64,000 bases of DNA from Nitrosopumilus sp. Nsub (GCF_001541925.1 NZ_LQMW01000017.1:62001-126000); one strand, 5' to 3'. Positions 1 to 9,423 are shown, counted from the first letter of the stretch. Numbers and translations are program-made. The notes: generated by a model not told the origin, from the sequence alone.

Positions 1-91
1 TAACTGTAAAATATCAGATAAGGAACTTGGTAAAATGGTTAGTTTGTTAGGATTGAGTAATGAAATTGGATCAAGAGAGGTATTAGGTTGA
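1..91 (+). CDS. 3' end of an upstream gene, probably nurA
   Basis: An open frame enters from the left edge (first whole codon at base 2) and stops at TGA 89-91, overlapping the TTG start of herA. The 29 visible codons end in residues REVLG. NurA is the 5'-3' nuclease that works with HerA, and the two are usually adjacent in archaea, so a NurA C-terminus is the natural guess from position. The fragment is too short to prove this from sequence alone. Confidence 0.5.
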   Translation, partial: NCKISDKELGKMVSLLGLSNEIGSREVLG

Positions 92-1620
92 GTTTAGGAT
101 TTGTCGTAGGAGAATCAAAACCTACATCAGTTACAGCAATTACATCTCGATCATTATCGGTTGGAGAATATATCAAAATCAGTATTGATGAAGGAGAAAT
201 CTTAGGATTAGTGGAAAGATCATCAGTTTCAAGTGCAGCATTTACAGATGTAAGAAATTTTCATGAAGCAGAAGAAAGTACAGAAATTGCAGACATTAAC
301 AAGAGAGATAAAACATTCACAGCTCATATTGGAATTTTAGGATTTTTAGAGAATTTACGCAGAGGTCAGTCAATAATACCTGCAATTCCACCAATCCCAG
401 GTACAGAAATTACACAGCCAACAAATCAAGATTTAGAAGAAATTTTCAGTCCAAAAAAAGATGGATGGTTAAAAATTGGTAATTTATTGAGAAATAAAAA
501 AATTGAAGCTAAAATCAATCTAGATAGAATCGTTTCAAGACATCTAGGAATTTTAGCTATGACGGGAATGGGTAAAAGTAACCTAGTTTCATTAATCACA
601 AAAAAGATTTCAGAAGTAAAAGGAACTGTAATAATTTTTGATTACCATAATGATTACACAACACTAAACATTCCAAATGTGAATGTAATTGACGCAAAAA
701 TTAATCCAAGGTTGTTAGAAGCAGATCAATTTTCAGAAGTTTTAGAAATTAGAGAAAATGCAGATGTGCAACAACGAGTATTAAGAATGTCATTTACTCA
801 AGAAGTTAAAGAGGCAGGAGAATTTTGGAATAAATTAGAATATGAAGTAGATTTACTTGTAAATTCAGAGGATAAAAAATTAAAAGAAATCAGAACATCA
901 GCATACAGAGTGCAAGACATCATTGAAGATGCACAAAGAAGATTTGATGATATTTTGGATCCAGAAATTGGAAATCCAATGGACTACATCAAAGAAGGAT
1001 GTACAAACATCATTAACATTTCAGAATTATCAGAAAAACAAGCCAATGTAGCAATGGGATTTTATTTACAGCAATTACTAAAAGATAGAAAGAATGCAAC
1101 GATTGCAAAACATGGAAAATCAAAAAAGCAAAAAGATTACAAATTCTTTGAACCTGTTTTCATAATCCTTGAAGAAGCACATGTATTCATTCCAAAAGAT
1201 CATGATACTGCAGCAAAATATTGGGCTGCAAAAATTGCAAGAGAAGGAAGAAAATTTGGAGTGGGCTTAGGCATAGTCTCTCAAAGACCACGCAGTGTGG
1301 ATCTTAATATTCTGAGTCAAATGGGCTCATTTGCAATAATGAAAATCATTCAAGAAGATGATCAACGACAAATAGCCTCAGCCACAGAATCTACTAGTCG
1401 TGAATTGATATCACAATTAACATCATTAAACGTAGGAGATGCAGTTCTTGTTGGCCAATGGACAAATTTACCATCAATGGTACACGTAGAAGAAGTTAAA
1501 GAAAAGAAAATGGGAGCAGATCAAAGTGCAACTAAAGCTTGGATAAAGGCAGATAAAATGAAAAATGTCGGAATAGAATCCACACAAGGGTTAGTTCAAA
1601 AAGATTTGTTGTTAGACTAA
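88..1620 (+). CDS. herA: HerA-type DNA-translocating ATPase
   Basis: Hexameric DNA pump of the HerA/FtsK superfamily that partners NurA and Mre11-Rad50 to resect double-strand breaks. The N-terminal 130 residues look like the HAS-barrel region. Walker A TGMGKSN lies at residues 159-165 and a Walker B strand ending ILEEAH at about 359-365. The arginine-rich stretch REGRKFGVG and the SQRP motif follow, as in HerA. The length of 510 aa is normal. The start is TTG at 88, overlapping the stop of the preceding frame, and the stop overlaps the mre11 ATG by one base, so the genes are translationally coupled. Family assignment is firm; the pairing with NurA is inferred from context. Confidence 0.93.
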   Translation: MSLGFVVGESKPTSVTAITSRSLSVGEYIKISIDEGEILGLVERSSVSSAAFTDVRNFHEAEESTEIADINKRDKTFTAHIGILGFLENLRRGQSIIPAIPPIPGTEITQPTNQDLEEIFSPKKDGWLKIGNLLRNKKIEAKINLDRIVSRHLGILAMTGMGKSNLVSLITKKISEVKGTVIIFDYHNDYTTLNIPNVNVIDAKINPRLLEADQFSEVLEIRENADVQQRVLRMSFTQEVKEAGEFWNKLEYEVDLLVNSEDKKLKEIRTSAYRVQDIIEDAQRRFDDILDPEIGNPMDYIKEGCTNIINISELSEKQANVAMGFYLQQLLKDRKNATIAKHGKSKKQKDYKFFEPVFIILEEAHVFIPKDHDTAAKYWAAKIAREGRKFGVGLGIVSQRPRSVDLNILSQMGSFAIMKIIQEDDQRQIASATESTSRELISQLTSLNVGDAVLVGQWTNLPSMVHVEEVKEKKMGADQSATKAWIKADKMKNVGIESTQGLVQKDLLLD

Positions 1621-2762
1621 TGTTATTTTCGCATATTTCAGATACACATTTGGGATTAGTACAATATGGTTCCAATGAAAGAGAACAAGATGTGTATGAT
1701 GTTTTCAATCAAGCAATTGATAAATCAATTGAGGATAATGTAGATTTTGTAATTTTTGCAGGAGATATTTTTCATGTGCCAAATCCAAATGGAACTGCAA
1801 TCGTACAAATGGGAAATGCACTAAAACGTCTTAAAGAAAATAACATTGATTCATTTTTTATTTTAGGAGAACACGACATTAGTAGAATTAGAACAACACC
1901 AATTCCATACATATACCATAATTTAGGATTTTCAAAATACATAGGAAATGGAAAACCAATTGAATACAAAGGAATCATGTTAGCAGGATTAGATAAAATC
2001 AGAAAAACAGAAATGCCTCAATATGAAGAAATATTTTCAGATTTAGAAAAAAATGTAGAAAAATTTGCAGGGCATAAAATACTGGTATTACATCAAGGAA
2101 TTACAGAATTTAACAAATTTGCAGGAGAATTGCAATCAACAGACTTGCCAAAAAATTTCACATATTATGCAATGGGTCATTTACATGACAAAGATATCAA
2201 ACAGTTCAATCATCTTAAAGGTCCAATCGCATATCCAGGTTCCATCGAATTAACAACTAGTGAAGGAATTAAAGAAATCAAAAAGGGGTTTTTTGAAGTA
2301 GATATTTCAGGAGATGAAGCAGTACCAAAATGGATTGAATTAGACATTAGACCCCAATTCTCATTTAATACAGAATACAAAGAACTAGCAAAAACAATTG
2401 ATCAAATTGTAGAAAAAATCAGTAATCTCACAAAAAAACCAATTATTGAAGTAAAAATACAAGGTGAAGAGATAGAAACAGACCAGATTCAGGCACAAAT
2501 TGCCAGATTGAATACATTATCACTAAGATGTTTTTGGAAAATCACTACAAAACAAACATCAGATTCATCAGTATTTCTAGATAGACCAAATGTCATTGAA
2601 GATGAAATGTTTAGACTTTCAGCAAAAATCTTAGATTCTGAAAAAGATATAAATTTTGCAATAAAAGAACTACTACCAAAATTATCAACTGACGGAATTA
2701 ACGAAGCACTTGAAATAATTGTAGACGATTATGAAAAATTCAAAAAGGAGGAAGAACAATGA
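1620..2762 (+). CDS. mre11: Mre11 nuclease
   Basis: Metal-dependent phosphoesterase of the Mre11-Rad50 complex, which opens and trims broken DNA ends. Visible phosphoesterase motifs are SDTHLG (residues 6-11), AGDIFH (about 49-54), LGEHD (82-86), a conserved His in LHQG and GHLHD further on. The third motif normally reads GNHD; here residue 84 is Glu in place of the metal-coordinating Asn, while the catalytic His85 is kept. The length of 380 aa is typical for archaea. It starts inside the herA stop and overlaps rad50 by four bases (ATGA). Identity is clear; the effect of the Asn-to-Glu change is unknown. Confidence 0.93.
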   Translation: MLFSHISDTHLGLVQYGSNEREQDVYDVFNQAIDKSIEDNVDFVIFAGDIFHVPNPNGTAIVQMGNALKRLKENNIDSFFILGEHDISRIRTTPIPYIYHNLGFSKYIGNGKPIEYKGIMLAGLDKIRKTEMPQYEEIFSDLEKNVEKFAGHKILVLHQGITEFNKFAGELQSTDLPKNFTYYAMGHLHDKDIKQFNHLKGPIAYPGSIELTTSEGIKEIKKGFFEVDISGDEAVPKWIELDIRPQFSFNTEYKELAKTIDQIVEKISNLTKKPIIEVKIQGEEIETDQIQAQIARLNTLSLRCFWKITTKQTSDSSVFLDRPNVIEDEMFRLSAKILDSEKDINFAIKELLPKLSTDGINEALEIIVDDYEKFKKEEEQ

Positions 2763-4828
2763 TTACTTCAATTGAATTAGGAGATTTCTTAGCACATTCA
2801 GAAACAAAATTAGATTTTGAGAAAGGAGTAACAATTTTTGTTGGAGAAAATGGTGCTGGAAAATCAAGCATAATTGATGGAATTACATTTTCACTATTTG
2901 GACAACATACAAGAAAGTCAAATAAAGGATTGATTAAAAGAGGATCAAATCAAGGTTATTCAAAAATTGAATTTTCAATAAATGGTAAAAAATATGAAAC
3001 AGTCAGAAAAATAGACAGTAAAGGAAGTTTAGTTGCAACATTTTCTGAAATAACAGATAACAACAGAATAGAAATTGCAGCAGGAGAAAGAAAACAATTT
3101 GGAGAGTCAATGACAGAACAAGTTGAAAAAACAATAGGAATGGATTTTGAGAAATTAAAAATTGCATCAATTGTACAGCAAGGGGAATTAAATTCAATAA
3201 TTAATGCAAAACCAAAAGAATTCAAAGAATTACTTAATGCAATAATTGGAATAGATAAATTAGATGTCGCATCAGAATCAATGAAAAAAGTAATAAAGGA
3301 ATTTCGTGAAAAAATTAAAACAGATTTAGGATATGATGATACACATATTGATATTTTAGAACGAGATTTTGAGAAATATTACCAAGATATCAAAGAATCT
3401 GAGCCTGAAAAAAATCAATTAGAATTAAAACAAAAACAGATTCAAGAAGAGTTAAAAAAATTACAAAAAGAATTGGAAACGGAAACACCAAAAATTGACA
3501 AAATCAACCAATTAGAATTACGAAAGGAAGAATTATCAAAATACGTAAAAGAAACAATGAAAGGAATTCAGCAAAAAATTAGTGAAAATGAGCGTAAAAT
3601 ACGTGATTGTGAAGGATGTTTTGACGTAATTAAACTGAAAATCGATTTTGAGACAAAAATCCAGAAAGTTGAGGAAGCATTAGAAGATTCATTAAATAAA
3701 ATTCAAGAAATGACAAATCAAATTGTATCTTTAAAAGAAAAACAAATTCTAGCATCAAAACTACAATTAAAAGACAATAAATGTCCAGTCTGTGATTCAA
3801 CGGTAGAAAAATTAAATCCGCTTTTCCAAGTAGATCATATCAATGAAGAGATAGTCAAATTACAAGAAAATATCAAATTAAAAGAAGAAGAAAGAGAATT
3901 GTATACTCAAAAGAAAAAAGAATTTTTGGAAAAAGTACAAAAAACAAGAGATGCAGAAGCAACTCTCAGAGCACACTCAATAAATACAAAAGAAGAATTA
4001 ATTGAAATTCAAAAAGAAACCCAAATTCAAAAAGAAAAATTACCATTAACAAATAATAATGATTTAAAACAAATATCACAAATAGATGAACATGCGAAAT
4101 TAATTTTTGAAAATATTTTGAAATTAGAATTAGAAACAAATGGATTTAATGAAAAAGAATTTGAAGATCTTAAAAATACAATTATAGAAAAACAAACAAG
4201 TTTATCTCAAATTGATCAACAAATAGGAGGAATTTTAGAAAAAATAGATAAAGCTGAAAAACAAATAGATGTGATTGAAAAATCAATTTTAGAGCTTAAA
4301 AAAGTGAAAAAATATATTTCAAAATTAGATAAAGTTCAAGCAAATATTTTCAGCAGAGATGGTTCTGTTGCAATAAGTTTAAGATCATGGGCATTGAATT
4401 CAATTTCAGTAAAAGCCTCAGAATATCTATCATTTCTCAATACAAAAATTCAAAGAATCGCATTATCAGAAAAAGCAAGAGATGTTTCAATTACATGTTA
4501 TTCAAAAACAGAAGTTTTGGAATTAGAATCACTAAGTGGTGGAGAAAAAGTAAGCGTAGCATTAGCATTAAGATTGGGAATGGCAAGTTTACTAGGCTCA
4601 TCAAATCTAAATTTGATGATACTTGATGAACCAACAACTCACCTTGATGTTGAGAGAAAAAAATCACTAGTTAGAGTATTGTCACAATTATCAGATATTT
4701 CTAATTCAGAAGCACCCATGCAATTTTTAATTATCACTCATGATGCAGAAATTTTTGAAGACTCAAATGTTGAGCAAATTTACAAATTTGAATCAAAAGA
4801 AGAAGGAAGTAAAGTCATTGCACTTTGA
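2759..4828 (+). CDS. rad50: Rad50 SMC-like ATPase
   Basis: ATP-driven tethering subunit of the Mre11-Rad50 complex. Walker A GENGAGKSS is at residues 29-37, followed by a Q-loop segment, a long charged coiled coil, the zinc hook CPVC at 342-345 at its apex, the returning coil, the ABC signature SLSGGEK from about residue 591, and Walker B LMILDEPTTHLD near 620. At 689 aa it is on the short side for Rad50, with coils of roughly 150 residues each way. The ATG overlaps the mre11 stop, and the 3' end runs 14 bases into the convergent gene that follows. Confidence 0.95.
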   Translation: MITSIELGDFLAHSETKLDFEKGVTIFVGENGAGKSSIIDGITFSLFGQHTRKSNKGLIKRGSNQGYSKIEFSINGKKYETVRKIDSKGSLVATFSEITDNNRIEIAAGERKQFGESMTEQVEKTIGMDFEKLKIASIVQQGELNSIINAKPKEFKELLNAIIGIDKLDVASESMKKVIKEFREKIKTDLGYDDTHIDILERDFEKYYQDIKESEPEKNQLELKQKQIQEELKKLQKELETETPKIDKINQLELRKEELSKYVKETMKGIQQKISENERKIRDCEGCFDVIKLKIDFETKIQKVEEALEDSLNKIQEMTNQIVSLKEKQILASKLQLKDNKCPVCDSTVEKLNPLFQVDHINEEIVKLQENIKLKEEERELYTQKKKEFLEKVQKTRDAEATLRAHSINTKEELIEIQKETQIQKEKLPLTNNNDLKQISQIDEHAKLIFENILKLELETNGFNEKEFEDLKNTIIEKQTSLSQIDQQIGGILEKIDKAEKQIDVIEKSILELKKVKKYISKLDKVQANIFSRDGSVAISLRSWALNSISVKASEYLSFLNTKIQRIALSEKARDVSITCYSKTEVLELESLSGGEKVSVALALRLGMASLLGSSNLNLMILDEPTTHLDVERKKSLVRVLSQLSDISNSEAPMQFLIITHDAEIFEDSNVEQIYKFESKEEGSKVIAL

Positions 4829-5360
4829 GAGATAATTCAACTTGATTTAACATAAATTTTAGAAATTTAGATAAGGACTCTCCTTCATGTTTTGAATTCC
4901 ATTCCCTTACAAGAACATCATAAAACTTCCATTCAAGTTCATCTTTTTTTAGATGAGGCATCATCATTTCTTTAAAACCATTAAGATCCCAGTCAGTAGG
5001 ACACAGGATATCACTCATTTGAGATAACTTACCATTTTTCATTTCAAACGGATATGATTTGCATACACCAGGTTTGAAATCATTAACGGTGCATCTAAAA
5101 ACATCATCAGTTTCTTCAAGAAATTTACATCCACCATTATTTTGTTTTAAGGCAAGATCTACTAAACCCTCTTCAACTTTTATTCCCAAAGAATAATCTT
5201 TTGCACCAATTAATTCCAAGAAAGTTTCAGGTTTAGAATTCAACCCATTTGAAAGTCGATGAACATCATGAGCATTAACAAAAATTGTGTATTCCTTACA
5301 GCAATCAGTATGACAATCAATACAAGGAAACTTTGGAGTTTTTTGATTAATAGACAACAT
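4815..5360 (-). CDS. YkgJ-family cysteine-cluster protein (putative metal binding)
   Basis: A 181-aa soluble protein with the N-terminal cysteine pattern CIDCHTDCC followed by an FVNAHDVHRL segment, then further cysteines in GGCKFLE, RCTVNDFKPGVCKSYPF and ILCPTDW. This is the layout of the YkgJ/UPF0153 family, proposed to bind zinc or an iron-sulfur cluster; its function is unknown. The gene is convergent with rad50 and overlaps its last 14 bases. ATG start at 5360. Family call is confident, role is not. Confidence 0.75.
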   Translation of the reverse strand: MLSINQKTPKFPCIDCHTDCCKEYTIFVNAHDVHRLSNGLNSKPETFLELIGAKDYSLGIKVEEGLVDLALKQNNGGCKFLEETDDVFRCTVNDFKPGVCKSYPFEMKNGKLSQMSDILCPTDWDLNGFKEMMMPHLKKDELEWKFYDVLVREWNSKHEGESLSKFLKFMLNQVELSLKVQ

Positions 5361-5396
5361 AAATCACAAAATTAATTTTAGATTTAATGTAAAAAA

Positions 5397-6197
5397 TTAT
5401 TCTATGATAATTGTTCCCTGCATCCAAGTATGTAATAGACAGTAGTAGGGTACTTCGCCTATACTTTCTGGAACCCATTCAAAAGTGTCATCTCCACTCA
5501 TGATTCCAGTATCAAATGTTCCACTTGGGGAAGGAGTAAATCCATCAACTGTGCCTGCAGTAAAAGAATGCATTGCGGCAGTAGAATCAGAATTTATCAT
5601 GGTTACTACATCACCAACACTTACTGTAACAATACTAGGAGTATAGCAATCTAATGATGCTTGACAATCCATACTCATTCCAGAATTATCTGCAGTTCTA
5701 ATTTCAGTACTAGTTGCAGTTTGTGCTGCAACTACTGGAGTTAAAGTAAATGCAGTTTCAACCCCTTTAGGACCAAAAATATCATCTCCATGACCTAAAC
5801 CTTGTACAACAACTTTAATGTCAACAGTTGAATCATCTAATGTACTACTTTCATGAACAGGATATTTTCCAGGGTGACGATGTGCTGCAGAATCTGAAAG
5901 AATTGAATCAGAACTTTGAGTTGCAACGACATCATAGTTTACATGGTCGACAATGTTTCCATCATCATCCATAAATTCAACTTCAAACACTAATGCTTCA
6001 CCAACATTACTTGTGCTAGTAAGTAAACTAGGGTTTACTGAAATTTGATTAAGTTCTTCTTCAATTTGAGCAATATTATTTTCAGGAATTGTAAGCTCAC
6101 GAGATTCTGGTGTTTCATTTGGATCAGCAACAATTAGAAATAAAGTTATTGCAACTAAAACTCCAACAACTGCAATTACACTATATGTAAGATTCAT
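5397..6197 (-). CDS. Membrane-anchored cupredoxin (plastocyanin-like)
   Basis: Predicted extracytoplasmic electron-transfer protein. An N-terminal hydrophobic helix (about residues 5-25 from the ATG used here) anchors it, a linker and a middle domain of roughly 100 residues follow, and the C-terminal 90 residues form a cupredoxin with His in AAMHSFTAG and a C-H-M cluster in YYCLLHTWMQG, which together give the His-Cys-His-Met type I copper site. Ammonia-oxidizing archaea have many such proteins in place of cytochromes c. ATG 6197 is preferred; an in-frame GTG at 6206 overlaps the stop of the upstream HEAT-repeat gene, so the two are probably one operon. Confidence 0.85.
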   Translation of the reverse strand: MNLTYSVIAVVGVLVAITLFLIVADPNETPESRELTIPENNIAQIEEELNQISVNPSLLTSTSNVGEALVFEVEFMDDDGNIVDHVNYDVVATQSSDSILSDSAAHRHPGKYPVHESSTLDDSTVDIKVVVQGLGHGDDIFGPKGVETAFTLTPVVAAQTATSTEIRTADNSGMSMDCQASLDCYTPSIVTVSVGDVVTMINSDSTAAMHSFTAGTVDGFTPSPSGTFDTGIMSGDDTFEWVPESIGEVPYYCLLHTWMQGTIIIE

Positions 6198-6198
6198 C

Positions 6199-6687
6199 TC
6201 ATCCACCTGTTAATTTAGCAAATTTTTCATTCTTACTTAAAGTTTCCATAAATTCAATATTAGATAGTGCCACAACAGCTGATTCTACTACAGGTTCATC
6301 AGGATCGTTTAGTGCTTTTTGTAAAGCCTCTTTAGCATCTTTATTTCCTACCACTCCCAAAGCTATTGCTGCTTCATGTCGTACAAACATACTTGGATCA
6401 TTTAGAGTTGAGTCAATAAGCGGAGGAATAGCTGAAGAATAAGACATTTGACCTAATGAAAAAGCAGCTTCGTGACGAACCAATTCATTGTCATCATTTT
6501 TTAAAACTTTAGCAATATGTGGGATTTTATCCTCTCCACCAAAATCTACCAAAATGCAAGTAGCTCTTGTTCTAACAACATAATCAGAGTGATCCAAAAG
6601 GGAAACAAAATATTCAGTATCATTATTTTCATATTTTGATTCCATTTCTGCAAAAAGGGCTAATCTTTCATCAGTTACTGCTTGCAA
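6199..6687 (-). CDS. HEAT-repeat (PBS-lyase-like) protein
   Basis: A helical-repeat protein with at least three HEAT-like units, each with alternating helices and phrases such as VRHEAAFSLGQMS and VRHEAAIALGVVG, typical of PBS-lyase HEAT repeats used as protein-binding scaffolds. The open frame extends upstream to 6846, but that part is hydrophobic, unlike the family, and overlaps the divergent gene, so I place the start at TTG 6687 (about 162 aa); ATG 6645 is the next option. It sits directly before the cupredoxin gene and may help assemble or dock it; this is inference from adjacency only. Confidence 0.72.
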   Translation of the reverse strand: MQAVTDERLALFAEMESKYENNDTEYFVSLLDHSDYVVRTRATCILVDFGGEDKIPHIAKVLKNDDNELVRHEAAFSLGQMSYSSAIPPLIDSTLNDPSMFVRHEAAIALGVVGNKDAKEALQKALNDPDEPVVESAVVALSNIEFMETLSKNEKFAKLTGG

Positions 6688-6776
6688 TTTACTTGAAAAT
6701 TTTCGCTGTTCTATATTAGCGTACTTAAAAAGAAAAAGGGGGTATGTATTTAACGTAAAAAATATGGTTGATAGAT

Positions 6777-7442
6777 ATGACTGTAAAAATAGGTGAAAAA
6801 GCACCAAATTTTGGAGTTTCAGAATGGGTCCAAGGAACCCCAACAAATTTTGATCAGGAAAAAGATCACATTGTATTACTAGAAGTTTTTCAAGTAAATT
6901 GTCCAGGATGTTTTATGCATGCAATTCCAGAAGCAATTAACATTTATGAAAAATACAAAGATGAAGGAGTAAGAGTTTTAGGTCTTGCAACTGCTTTTGA
7001 AGACTTTGATAAAAATACTTTAGATAACTTGAAGATGTTAGCAGAAACTGGCGAAGTAGTTGGTGAAACAAAAAGTGCTTTATCACAATATGGTCAATTA
7101 CAAGATGGAAGCAAATTATCATTTAAAATTCCATTTCCATTAGGAATGGATATGTTAACAAAAAATTCTGGTGAAATTAGTCAAGAAAAAATATTAGAAT
7201 TTATCTATCCTCAAATTCCAAACTTTGATTCACAACCAGAAGACTATAGAAATCAAATAATTCAGAGAGTCAAAGACCACATGAAATCGAAAGAGTATTC
7301 TGCAGAAACATTTGAAAATTTTTCACTTCAAGGTACCCCTTCAGTAATTTTAGTAGATAGAAAAGGAATTCTAAGAGATGTATCATTTGGTCAAACAGGA
7401 CATATTGATGGAATGATTCAACAGATACTTGACGAAGATTAA
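6777..7442 (+). CDS. Thioredoxin-fold redox protein (TlpA/AhpC-like)
   Basis: About 221 aa with a thioredoxin fold: the strand before the active site reads LLEVFQVNCPGC, giving a C-x2-C pair near residues 43-46, and the cis-proline loop is the GTPSVILVD segment near the C-terminus. A long helical insertion lies between these elements. No signal peptide is visible, so it is probably cytoplasmic. The start is ATG 6777; an upstream TTG at 6768 adds three residues. The gene is divergent from the HEAT/cupredoxin pair. It could be a thiol-disulfide reductase or an atypical peroxiredoxin; the substrate is unknown. Confidence 0.75.
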   Translation: MTVKIGEKAPNFGVSEWVQGTPTNFDQEKDHIVLLEVFQVNCPGCFMHAIPEAINIYEKYKDEGVRVLGLATAFEDFDKNTLDNLKMLAETGEVVGETKSALSQYGQLQDGSKLSFKIPFPLGMDMLTKNSGEISQEKILEFIYPQIPNFDSQPEDYRNQIIQRVKDHMKSKEYSAETFENFSLQGTPSVILVDRKGILRDVSFGQTGHIDGMIQQILDED

Positions 7443-7446
7443 ATTT

Positions 7447-8025
7447 TTATTTTTTAACAAACTTTATTGCAACAACCACAACTATTGCAACTACAATTCC
7501 ACCCACAATAAGCCACACTAAATTATTATCAAATGACGTTGTATCAAATTGTCCATCAGGAGGCAAAAAATCATCATCAGATGTTTCAGAAGAATCATTT
7601 TCAAGGGGAATTATCTCATCCATGCCAACTAAATATTCAGTACCACTAATTGAAATCACATTAGAGCCAGAGCCAGAAAATTCCATAGTGATGAAATGAA
7701 CTCTTTCACTAGATTGGATTTTTGGAAAAAATTCTTGGTCATTAAGATAAAACGTTAAATCGCCATTTAGCAAAGTAGAGGGAATAACTAATTCGCCCAA
7801 ATTATTTTCGAGTCCACTATCAAGGTAAAGGGTAAATTGTTTACTATTTTTATCAAAACTATAATCGATTAAATCAAAATTTGAAGTTAATACAACTTCA
7901 AAATCATGGCCAGAAGTTTGAATATCGATTCGATTAATTAATCCAGTTGCATCAGATAGTAATTGTCCATAAGCAGGAGTTATTACAAAAAGTAATACTA
8001 TTGAAAATATGATTAGTGATTTCAA
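7447..8025 (-). CDS. Secreted protein with C-terminal membrane anchor, unknown function
   Basis: A 192-aa protein with a clear signal peptide (about residues 1-20, ending near PAYGQ), a beta-rich extracellular region of roughly 120 residues without cysteines, an acidic linker around residue 145, and a C-terminal transmembrane helix rich in Val and Ile followed by KFVKK. No known domain is recognised. The TTG start at 8025 lies one base after the stop of rpl15e, so it is probably transcribed with that ribosomal gene. Likely displayed on the cell surface. Confidence 0.6.
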   Translation of the reverse strand: MKSLIIFSIVLLFVITPAYGQLLSDATGLINRIDIQTSGHDFEVVLTSNFDLIDYSFDKNSKQFTLYLDSGLENNLGELVIPSTLLNGDLTFYLNDQEFFPKIQSSERVHFITMEFSGSGSNVISISGTEYLVGMDEIIPLENDSSETSDDDFLPPDGQFDTTSFDNNLVWLIVGGIVVAIVVVVAIKFVKK

Positions 8026-8026
8026 T

Positions 8027-8482
8027 CTATGCAGATTGTGTAACTCGTCTGTTTAATTCCTTATCTTGTGCAATTCTTGGATGAGATGGATCTGCAAGAA
8101 TTACTTCAAACCAATAATGTTTACCATCTTTATAGATAAAGTATGAACCTAAAAGTTTCATATTTGGATAACGTTCAAGAACTCTTCTTTCTGCAACAGT
8201 TTTCATATCATCATCAGCTTTAATTCGAGTTACACCAAGATGTTTTGGTCTTCTACCACCAGTAGGTCTTTGTTTTCTCATACCACCAGTACCAACTCTC
8301 ATTCTAACAACAACAATACCTTGTTTTGCTTTGTAACCTAATCTTCTAGCTCTTTCTAAACGACTTGGTTTATCAATTCGAGTGATAGCATTTTGTTTCC
8401 GCCATCCAATTACACGTGAACGAAGTTCAGGTGCATTTTCTTTCCAAAGTCGGATCCAGGTTTTATCTTGATGACTAGGCAT
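8027..8482 (-). CDS. rpl15e: 50S ribosomal protein L15e
   Basis: Archaeal/eukaryotic large-subunit protein L15e, 151 aa and strongly basic. Family hallmarks include the N-terminal WIRLWKENAPE segment, RLERARRLGYKAKQGIVV, the glycine/arginine loop GGMRKQRPTGGRRPKHLGV, and YPNMKLLGSYFIYKDGKHYWFEV near the middle, all as in L15e. ATG start at 8482. The secreted-protein gene downstream follows after one base. Confidence 0.96.
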   Translation of the reverse strand: MPSHQDKTWIRLWKENAPELRSRVIGWRKQNAITRIDKPSRLERARRLGYKAKQGIVVVRMRVGTGGMRKQRPTGGRRPKHLGVTRIKADDDMKTVAERRVLERYPNMKLLGSYFIYKDGKHYWFEVILADPSHPRIAQDKELNRRVTQSA

Positions 8483-8619
8483 ATAAGAAATGATAAAAAT
8501 CCCCTATAATAACTGATTTCAGAAAATTAAGAAAAATTGTAATTTTTCACAGATTTTAGCACAAATTTCAGCACATATAAAATGGTTGAATTCAATCTAA
8601 GCAACACTAGTGAATTAAA

Positions 8620-8703
8620 ATGTCTTTGAGTGATGAATTAACATCAACTCAAAGATATGCTTCCGCAGAAAACGCTATGACTACTTTTGTTCAGAGTGAT
8701 TAA
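8620..8703 (+). CDS. Possible 27-codon small ORF
   Basis: The stretch between rpl15e and the next forward gene (8483-8760) holds a TATA-like sequence around 8573-8581 and, about 40 bases later, an ATG opening a 27-codon frame (MSLSDELTS, ending FVQSD). The Ser/Thr-rich composition is protein-like and the G/C content is slightly higher than the surrounding spacer. Nothing recognisable. It may be a small protein, a leader or chance. Confidence 0.22.
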   Translation: MSLSDELTSTQRYASAENAMTTFVQSD

Positions 8704-8760
8704 AAAAGATTACCAAGTATAAATTTCAGATATTTATTGATCAAAATTAATTCTAAATCC

Positions 8761-9423
8761 ATGGTATCTATGAAAATTATATTTTTTGTTGTATTAATTG
8801 GAAGTACTGGTAGTATTTCATCATCAGTATTTGCAGAACCACAAATGACAGCTACAATTGAAAAAACAACTTACACATATTGTGAAAAATTATCATACAC
8901 CATTGTAGTATCTGAAATTACAGGAGAACATGCAATAATTCACATCAGAGATGAAGCAGATAAAAAAAGTAGTGCAATTCCAATTCCAATAGAAAAATTA
9001 TCAAATCCAATACCATCATCATATCCATTTCAAAAAGACATTTTCCCATCAGGAAAATATTTTATAGATATTGAATATTCAGGAGCAACAATAACTTTAG
9101 AATTTGATTTAATTGATTCAGATAACTTGTGTATTTCAGATACTATGAAACCAGTAATAATTAGATGGATTAATGGAGAATTTACAGATGGAATGTTACT
9201 CAGTGGATTTCAAAATCTTGTTGATAAAAAATTAATAGAAATACCATTTGAGATTACTGAAGAAAATATTAGTAAAATAAAAATTCCCCAATGGGTCAAA
9301 AGCATAGGCAATGGATGGATAATGGGAATGATTTCAGATCAAATGTTTACAAAAAATTTGCAATATTTAATTGATGAAAAAATTATTTTAATTGCAGATA
9401 ATAGAACTAACGAGTTAGGATAG
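8761..9423 (+). CDS. Secreted protein of unknown function
   Basis: About 220 aa with a signal peptide (MKIIFFVVLIG..., cleavage likely after VFA), then a beta-rich region and a C-terminal helical region containing tryptophans (IPQWVKSIGNGW). In many thaumarchaeal surface proteins, similar W-containing C-terminal repeats follow an Ig-like domain; here RWINGEF and PQWVKSIGNGW are two such segments. ATG 8761 is used; ATG 8770 removes three residues and also gives a good signal peptide, and the open frame extends back to TTG 8737. A TATA-like TATAAAT lies about 45 bases upstream. Function unknown. Confidence 0.6.
   Translation: MVSMKIIFFVVLIGSTGSISSSVFAEPQMTATIEKTTYTYCEKLSYTIVVSEITGEHAIIHIRDEADKKSSAIPIPIEKLSNPIPSSYPFQKDIFPSGKYFIDIEYSGATITLEFDLIDSDNLCISDTMKPVIIRWINGEFTDGMLLSGFQNLVDKKLIEIPFEITEENISKIKIPQWVKSIGNGWIMGMISDQMFTKNLQYLIDEKIILIADNRTNELG

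Noticed and set aside
6688-6846. N-terminal extension of the HEAT-repeat gene
   Set aside because: The extension is hydrophobic, unlike HEAT proteins, and overlaps the divergent thioredoxin-fold gene; TTG 6687 is better.
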